Assembly (NCBI GenBank): GCA_027596075.1
Contig: JADGJC010000550.1
Span: 1-18,212 of the forward strand
Direction: 5' to 3'
Length of the DNA stretch: 18,212 nt
From: Rhizophlyctis rosea
Lineage: Eukaryota > Chytridiomycota > Chytridiomycetes > Rhizophlyctidales > Rhizophlyctidaceae
Shown: positions 14,416 to 18,212 of the stretch, in pieces
Layout of the letters: the number at the start of each line of letters is the position of its first letter
Numbering within the stretch: position 1 is the stretch's first letter
The notes under the pieces: generated by a model
The model's database searches: none
The model's input: the letters and a program-made list of their open reading frames with translations, nothing else
Told to the model about the DNA's origin: nothing
Program-made: the position numbers and the translations under genes

Positions 14416-16845
14416 ATGAGCAATATGAGCGAAAAGAAGGGAAAGCGTCAACCAGCCCCAGTCGCCCGCATTGCCAAACGCATCCGTGTTGCCGAAACCA
14501 AACCTGACGAGTCCAAGATCTTCTTCCGCAAAGATTACTTTGGCAGCGATCAAGTCATGGAGTGGACATTGGAAGATTACATGAAGAAACACCGTGACTA
14601 TCCTCACCTGTGCGAATTCGTCGGCATGTGTCACGATCCCGTTGTCCCATATGCCGACTTTGACATGAAGTGGGACAAGAAGGAAGATTTACCTTCGGCT
14701 GAAGAAACGGAACAGATTTACCAATGTGTTATTGATTCCTTCAAGTCTCTCTTTTTAAATCGCAATGTTAAAATTCTCACCGCCATCCGTCCCCCTGGAT
14801 TAGCCGTCAAGAAAGGGAAGATCGGCACATGGAAGATCTCCCTCCGTCTGTGGGCTCGCGGTCTCATCACCACCCGAAAGGACTTGTCGGATATGTTGTC
14901 TGGGTACTTCCCAGACATGGAAGCCTTTCCGAGAGTCTTGAAGGAATACGGCTTCGATGGTTCGTTCTTTGATCCCTCGGTGTATGGCGACGACAGGAAG
15001 ATGAACTGCGTCGGCAAAAGCAAAACCAATGACGACCCGCGCGTTCTAAACCCATTGACGCCGGCACCCCTTATGGATTTCCTGATCCAGAACGTCGTCA
15101 ACACAGACGAAAAGGTCAAGTGGTCCATCGAGAAACCAACAAAGCCAAAACCTGCGGCGGCGAAAGTCATCTCCAGGAAGAAAGCACCCTCAACCAAGTT
15201 CGACGTTCTCAACAAGTTGCTCAACTTGGACTGCGATTGGCAAATGGAAAAGGGCAGTGATGGCTCTTACCAACTCATCCCGGACACGGCACAATGCTTG
15301 GTCGATCCCCAGCATGACCACACCGGCAAATCTCACTCCTGCCTCTACATCAAAAAGAAGTGTGCGACCCTGACGTGTTTCTCTCACGGCAAAAGGACTT
15401 TGCCAGCAGACGAGGCGAAGGAGATTGTGAAAGCATTCAAGGAAACATTTTCGGGCGAGTCCAAGGATTCCGAAAACATCTATGTCCGCTTGCGGAACGA
15501 CCTGTTGCAGATTGCTGGCAGCAACGACTATCGGCGTGACAAACTGGGAAACGTCTGGCGCCCAATTGAAGACCTCAACTATGCCTATGAACTGTACAAG
15601 GAGCCCAAAGATTTCCTGAATGAGATCTTTCCGGACAATGACGACTTTTCTGAAAACCCGGACAACATCGACAAATTGACCAAGTTCATGAAGAACTATG
15701 ATCGATCGGAGTTCCCATTCATGAGGAAGGATCGCCACCTCCTTGGCTTCAAGAATGGTGTGCTAAACATTGTCACCTGCGAATTCACTCTCAAAGATTC
15801 GGTGGAGGACGGTATCACGGTCCGCAAATATTTCGACCACGTGCTCGACGTGAACGACACCGACACGCCCTTGTTTGACAAGATCCTGAAACTGCAATTC
15901 CCGGACGATGAAGAAGGCGGTGATCACCATGGCGTGTACGACTTCATCCTGATGTCCCTTGGGAGGCTGTTCTTCGAAGTTGGCGAGAGAGACAACTGGT
16001 CTTACATGCTTTACTTGTTGGGTGCACCAGGGACGGGTCGCTCCAGCATCATGAATGTTGTGCAGAGGTTTTTCGATCACGTCGGAACCATTGGCGCCGC
16101 TCATGAAAAAACGTTCGGATTGGCTGCCTTGTATGATAAAGAAGTGATCGTCATCGACGATCTTCCTGTGAACTTTAGTACCGTTTTCCCACAGACCGAT
16201 TTCCAATCGATGGTCTCGGGGGGAGCCACGAGTATCCGCCCCATGCGAGATACTGCCTTTCTAAAGATGTGGAAAGTTCCGCTTTTGTTTGGCGGGAATT
16301 GGTCACTGGACTATCTCGACAAGGGGCAGATCACCAGAAGGGTGGTGAATGCCGTCTTTGAGGAAATTGTCTTGAAGCCAGACCCGACACTAGAACGTCG
16401 CATTTTGCAAAGCGAATTGGCTAAACTCATTTTCAAGTGCCTCCGACTTTACAAGCAATATGTGGAGCGGTATGAAAACTTGGATGTTTGGAAATTTGCT
16501 CCCGCATACTTCTCGGAAACACAACGCGAGATGCGAGCCGAGAGGAACCCTCTCTTCCGCTTCCTCACCCAATCTAATCGGTTTGAGGAGAAGGAAGGCT
16601 CGTATGTTTTGGAAACGGACGTCAAGAAAGCCTTTGAGGAATACCTCCGTAAGCCCTGCGGAAAACTGGACGCACAGACATTTTCTCAAGCCAATCCGAA
16701 GTGGCGAGTCGTCCAGCGCAAGATCTGCAAACACTGCAACGGGGATCACAGGAAGGATTGCTGTGCCGACTATCAGAGAAGAGACCGGACATCCGGACCA
16801 AAGGAGATCATGAACATGTCAATGAAGACAACTATGTTAGATTAA
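14416..16845 (+). CDS. Primase-superfamily 3 helicase (AEP plus D5-like) replication protein
   Basis: 809 residues. An archaeo-eukaryotic primase domain shows the metal-binding pair D81/D83 (YADFDMKWD) and a DPSVYGDDRKMNCVGKSK block (186-203) like herpes/giant-virus primases. A Cys/His cluster follows (C294, C309, C316, C321, H324). Residues about 355-480 match the D5_N region (LLGFKNGVLNI). The superfamily 3 helicase has its P-loop at GAPGTGRSS (536-544), Walker B at VIVIDDLP (577-584), motif C ending LLFGGNW (623-629), and an arginine-finger region ITRRVVN. The P-loop lysine is replaced by arginine (R542). A C-terminal CKHCNGDHRKDCC cluster may bind zinc. It would prime and unwind the genome. 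The polymerase partner is not in this window, so host polymerase use is possible. Confidence 0.93.
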   Translation: MSNMSEKKGKRQPAPVARIAKRIRVAETKPDESKIFFRKDYFGSDQVMEWTLEDYMKKHRDYPHLCEFVGMCHDPVVPYADFDMKWDKKEDLPSAEETEQIYQCVIDSFKSLFLNRNVKILTAIRPPGLAVKKGKIGTWKISLRLWARGLITTRKDLSDMLSGYFPDMEAFPRVLKEYGFDGSFFDPSVYGDDRKMNCVGKSKTNDDPRVLNPLTPAPLMDFLIQNVVNTDEKVKWSIEKPTKPKPAAAKVISRKKAPSTKFDVLNKLLNLDCDWQMEKGSDGSYQLIPDTAQCLVDPQHDHTGKSHSCLYIKKKCATLTCFSHGKRTLPADEAKEIVKAFKETFSGESKDSENIYVRLRNDLLQIAGSNDYRRDKLGNVWRPIEDLNYAYELYKEPKDFLNEIFPDNDDFSENPDNIDKLTKFMKNYDRSEFPFMRKDRHLLGFKNGVLNIVTCEFTLKDSVEDGITVRKYFDHVLDVNDTDTPLFDKILKLQFPDDEEGGDHHGVYDFILMSLGRLFFEVGERDNWSYMLYLLGAPGTGRSSIMNVVQRFFDHVGTIGAAHEKTFGLAALYDKEVIVIDDLPVNFSTVFPQTDFQSMVSGGATSIRPMRDTAFLKMWKVPLLFGGNWSLDYLDKGQITRRVVNAVFEEIVLKPDPTLERRILQSELAKLIFKCLRLYKQYVERYENLDVWKFAPAYFSETQREMRAERNPLFRFLTQSNRFEEKEGSYVLETDVKKAFEEYLRKPCGKLDAQTFSQANPKWRVVQRKICKHCNGDHRKDCCADYQRRDRTSGPKEIMNMSMKTTMLD

Positions 16846-16876
16846 AATACATGTGTTTCGCATCTTTCAATACATA

Positions 16877-17233
16877 TTATTTACATTCTTCTTCAAGACT
16901 TGACAGTAAGTTCTGTGCCACATTGCGTATCAAACCTAAAGTCCATGTGAATTTTCCCGGGAGATGTTGTAAGTGTTCGGCTTGTTGAAGCAACTGGTCC
17001 ACAGCTACGAGAAAGAAGTCTAACTCTTGCTTGATGTTTGAACCACCTTCGAGGAATTCCCTCGACCATCCCACTGCAAAGGCAACTGTGCGTGCCGGTG
17101 CCCAGCAGGCACATTCGTTGTCATGGCATTCGTCCTTGATGGTGGACTCTAGATAGATGAGGGCAAAACGGAGCCAATAGATCTTCGCTTCAGGGCAATC
17201 CTTGAAAGACATGGTTGAGAATGATGCATACAT
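16877..17233 (-). CDS. Cys-containing helical protein of unknown function
   Basis: 118 residues from the ATG at 17233; an internal ATG at 17212 is the alternative. The frame opens further upstream only at non-ATG codons. The first half is helical with several Cys (DECHDNECACWAPARTVAFA). The second half is an amphipathic helix region (IKQELDFFLVAVDQLLQQAE) and ends EEECK. A CTATAAAAC TATA box at about 17261-17271 lies some 30 bases upstream of 17233, which supports that start. It converges with the primase-helicase, 31 bases apart. No family is recognised, and I see no secretion signal or clear catalytic motif. Confidence 0.65.
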   Translation of the reverse strand: MYASFSTMSFKDCPEAKIYWLRFALIYLESTIKDECHDNECACWAPARTVAFAVGWSREFLEGGSNIKQELDFFLVAVDQLLQQAEHLQHLPGKFTWTLGLIRNVAQNLLSSLEEECK

Positions 17234-17443
17234 AGAATTTGAAAAGCGGGTGGTTAAGGACTGTTTTATAGATCGGGGACACCACATTAAACCACTATCG
17301 AGAGCAAACGTTTGATCGACCGAATGAGCTAAAATTAGAATCAACAGCGGCGAGCCACAACATGATCCTCTATCGAGAGAGGATCGCGTATTGATTTAAA
17401 TCTTCGCCAATCGGTCGGTCGCTTCCAGTCTTCAAACGCAAAA
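17234..17443. promoter_or_regulatory. Divergent promoter region with TATA box and hairpin
   Basis: The 210 bases between the ATGs at 17233 (minus) and 17444 (plus) hold the minus-strand CTATAAAAC at about 17261-17271. CTATCGAGAGCAAACGTTTG lies at about 17296-17315. An exact hairpin, GATCCTCT (17364-17371) and AGAGGATC (17378-17385), encloses the loop ATCGAG. CAAACGC lies 7-13 bases before the plus ATG. No further gene is seen. Confidence 0.5.
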
Positions 17444-17803
17444 ATGATCCAATCAATCCCACCCGAAATGGTCTGTATGATCACAGAATACCTGACCTGT
17501 TGCGACCGTCGCCGCCTTTCCAGCACGTCCCGCCGCCTGCAGTGGACTTACACTACGGGATGCCGTGACCATTCCGCCGTTGCAAAATGGTGCGAGCGTC
17601 ATGTCGCCATTGTACAAGAGATCGCAATCAGCAAAGAAAGCTTTCAACCCCAGCCATTTGTTGGTTATCACACATCTTACACTTTGAAAGAAGGGGTACA
17701 ATTGTACATTAAGTTCTATATCTGTCTGGCGGAAGAAAACCCGTTTTCGGTATATGCGTTCCGCATTGAGCGAGGTGAAAAGCTTCTCACATGGATGTGG
17801 TAG
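17444..17803 (+). CDS. F-box protein
   Basis: 119 residues from the ATG at 17444. Residues about 4-33 (SIPPEMVCMITEYLTCCDRR then LSSTSRRLQW) follow the F-box consensus: Ile-Pro-x-Glu start, a helix ending in Tyr-Leu, then a D-x3-Leu-x2-Thr/Ser-Ser-Arg helix. The remaining 85 residues form no recognised substrate domain (no LRR, ankyrin or kelch repeats) and contain VQLYIKFYICLAEENPFSVY. F-box proteins join the Skp1-cullin ubiquitin ligase through this domain. Viral examples redirect host ligases to degrade host factors. An AATAAA signal lies 33 bases past the stop. Identification rests on the F-box alone. Confidence 0.75.
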   Translation: MIQSIPPEMVCMITEYLTCCDRRRLSSTSRRLQWTYTTGCRDHSAVAKWCERHVAIVQEIAISKESFQPQPFVGYHTSYTLKEGVQLYIKFYICLAEENPFSVYAFRIERGEKLLTWMW

Positions 17804-17835
17804 CTGTGACGTATACAAGTTGTATGATATGTAAT

Positions 17836-17841
17836 AATAAA
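17836..17841 (+). terminator. AATAAA polyadenylation signal after the F-box gene
   Basis: An exact AATAAA lies 33 bases past the F-box stop, in AT-rich DNA just before repeat block B. It fits eukaryotic-type 3'-end formation. Confidence 0.5.
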
Positions 17842-17886
17842 CATCCTTGATCATATTCAGGACGTTGGATAGGAGGATACCTTAAA

Positions 17887-18121
17887 GTGTGGATTTTGTG
17901 GATTTTGTGTGGATTTTGCTGAAATCATAGAAAAATCGAGTGGGGTAGTGTGGATTTGTGGATTTTGTGGATTTTGGGGTTTTGGACCCTTAAAAAGTTT
18001 TTTCAAAAAAAAAGGATATAGGCTAAAACCCCAAAATCCACAAAATCCACAAATCCACAGCTGCGGCACTAGAAAAGGGGAAAATCCACAGAAAAAATCC
18101 ACAAGTTGGGCAAAATCCACA
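17887..18121. repeat. GTGGATTTT/AAAATCCAC repeat block, copy B
   Basis: The layout matches block A: GTGGATTTT units (17887-17917), a short AT-rich gap, an inverted repeat with an A/T-run centre (17950-18058), the conserved string AGGCTAAAACCCC, and then scattered AAAATCCAC copies to 18121. The orientation of the conserved core is the same as in block A. No gene is seen here; long frames are repeat artefacts rich in Asn-Pro-Gln. Confidence 0.85.
17950..18058. repeat. Perfect 34-bp inverted repeat inside block B
   Basis: The arm at 17950-17983 (units GTGGATTTG, GTGGATTTT, GTGGATTTT, GGGGTTTT) is the exact reverse complement of 18025-18058. The 41-base spacer contains runs of T and A around GTTTTTTCAAAAAAAAA. 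In block A the same structure is imperfect. Confidence 0.9.
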
Positions 18122-18142
18122 GATTTGGGCGAGGTATGAAGA

Positions 18143-18209
18143 GAGCCTCGGGAGGTTCCAGATGCAGCCACAGGAGGTTCCAGAGGCAGCCACAGGAGGC
18201 TCGGGAGGG
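18143..18209. repeat. GCCTC family array with 22-base tandem units, copy 5
   Basis: After GAGCCTCGGGAGG, two 22-base units (18151-18172 and 18173-18194) differ at one base; each begins GGAGGTTCCAGA and ends GCAGCCACA. A partial third unit (GGAGGCTCGGGAGGG) follows, and the array may continue past the right edge. AGAGGCAGCCAC is shared with the site at 13754-13812. Confidence 0.8.
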
Positions 18210-18212
18210 AAT

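Noticed and set aside
14718..16206. Several minus-strand frames of 60-180 residues
   Set aside because: They are antisense to the primase-helicase, whose motifs run continuously on the plus strand.

Overview
The window reads as part of a small eukaryotic double-stranded DNA virus, or an integrated copy of one, of the Polinton-like / adintovirus / virophage kind (Bamfordvirae). The virion signature is a double-jelly-roll-type major capsid protein, a penton-type minor capsid protein and an A32/FtsK-HerA packaging ATPase. Eukaryotic context is indicated by a chromodomain on the integrase, an F-box protein, SV40-like nuclear localisation signals, TATA boxes and an AATAAA signal. No tRNA, rRNA, CRISPR array, clear intron or bacterial-style operon was seen. 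All three stop codons end genes, so the code looks standard. The host cannot be named from the sequence.

Left part (1 to about 8.76 kb), the virion module: a very long fibre/spike gene running off the left edge (minus), a small basic-tailed protein (minus), the packaging ATPase (minus), the penton (plus), a coiled-coil protein (minus), a lysine-rich protein with a nuclear localisation signal (plus), the major capsid protein (plus), two small minus-strand genes (a 33-residue basic peptide and a 100-residue amphipathic protein), and a 419-residue low-complexity protein with three TQT motifs. Genes are tightly packed and often divergent.

Middle (8.76 to 10.87 kb): an AlkB-type 2-oxoglutarate/Fe(II) dioxygenase (minus) and a retrovirus/Polinton-type integrase with a C-terminal chromodomain (plus).

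Right part (10.87 to 18.2 kb): two similar, directly oriented repeat blocks rich in GTGGATTTT and its complement, at 10.87-11.17 and 17.89-18.12 kb, bracket about 6.7 kb. This segment carries a tyrosine recombinase broken by an in-frame TAA just before its probable catalytic tyrosine, a coiled-coil protein, a small zinc-binding-type protein, a small helix-turn-helix protein, a large primase-superfamily 3 helicase, a Cys-rich protein of unknown function and an F-box protein. The replication protein is thus a primase-helicase rather than the protein-primed polymerase B of classic Polintons. Neither that polymerase nor a capsid maturation protease is visible here.

A second repeat family, GCCTC-based palindromes such as GCCTCTAGAGGC, lies in at least five intergenic sites across the window. 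Promoters fall into two apparent groups: virion genes tend to have an A(T/A)GGAAA-like motif just before the ATG, while several other genes have a TATA box 25-60 bases upstream. This suggests early/late timing, which is an inference.
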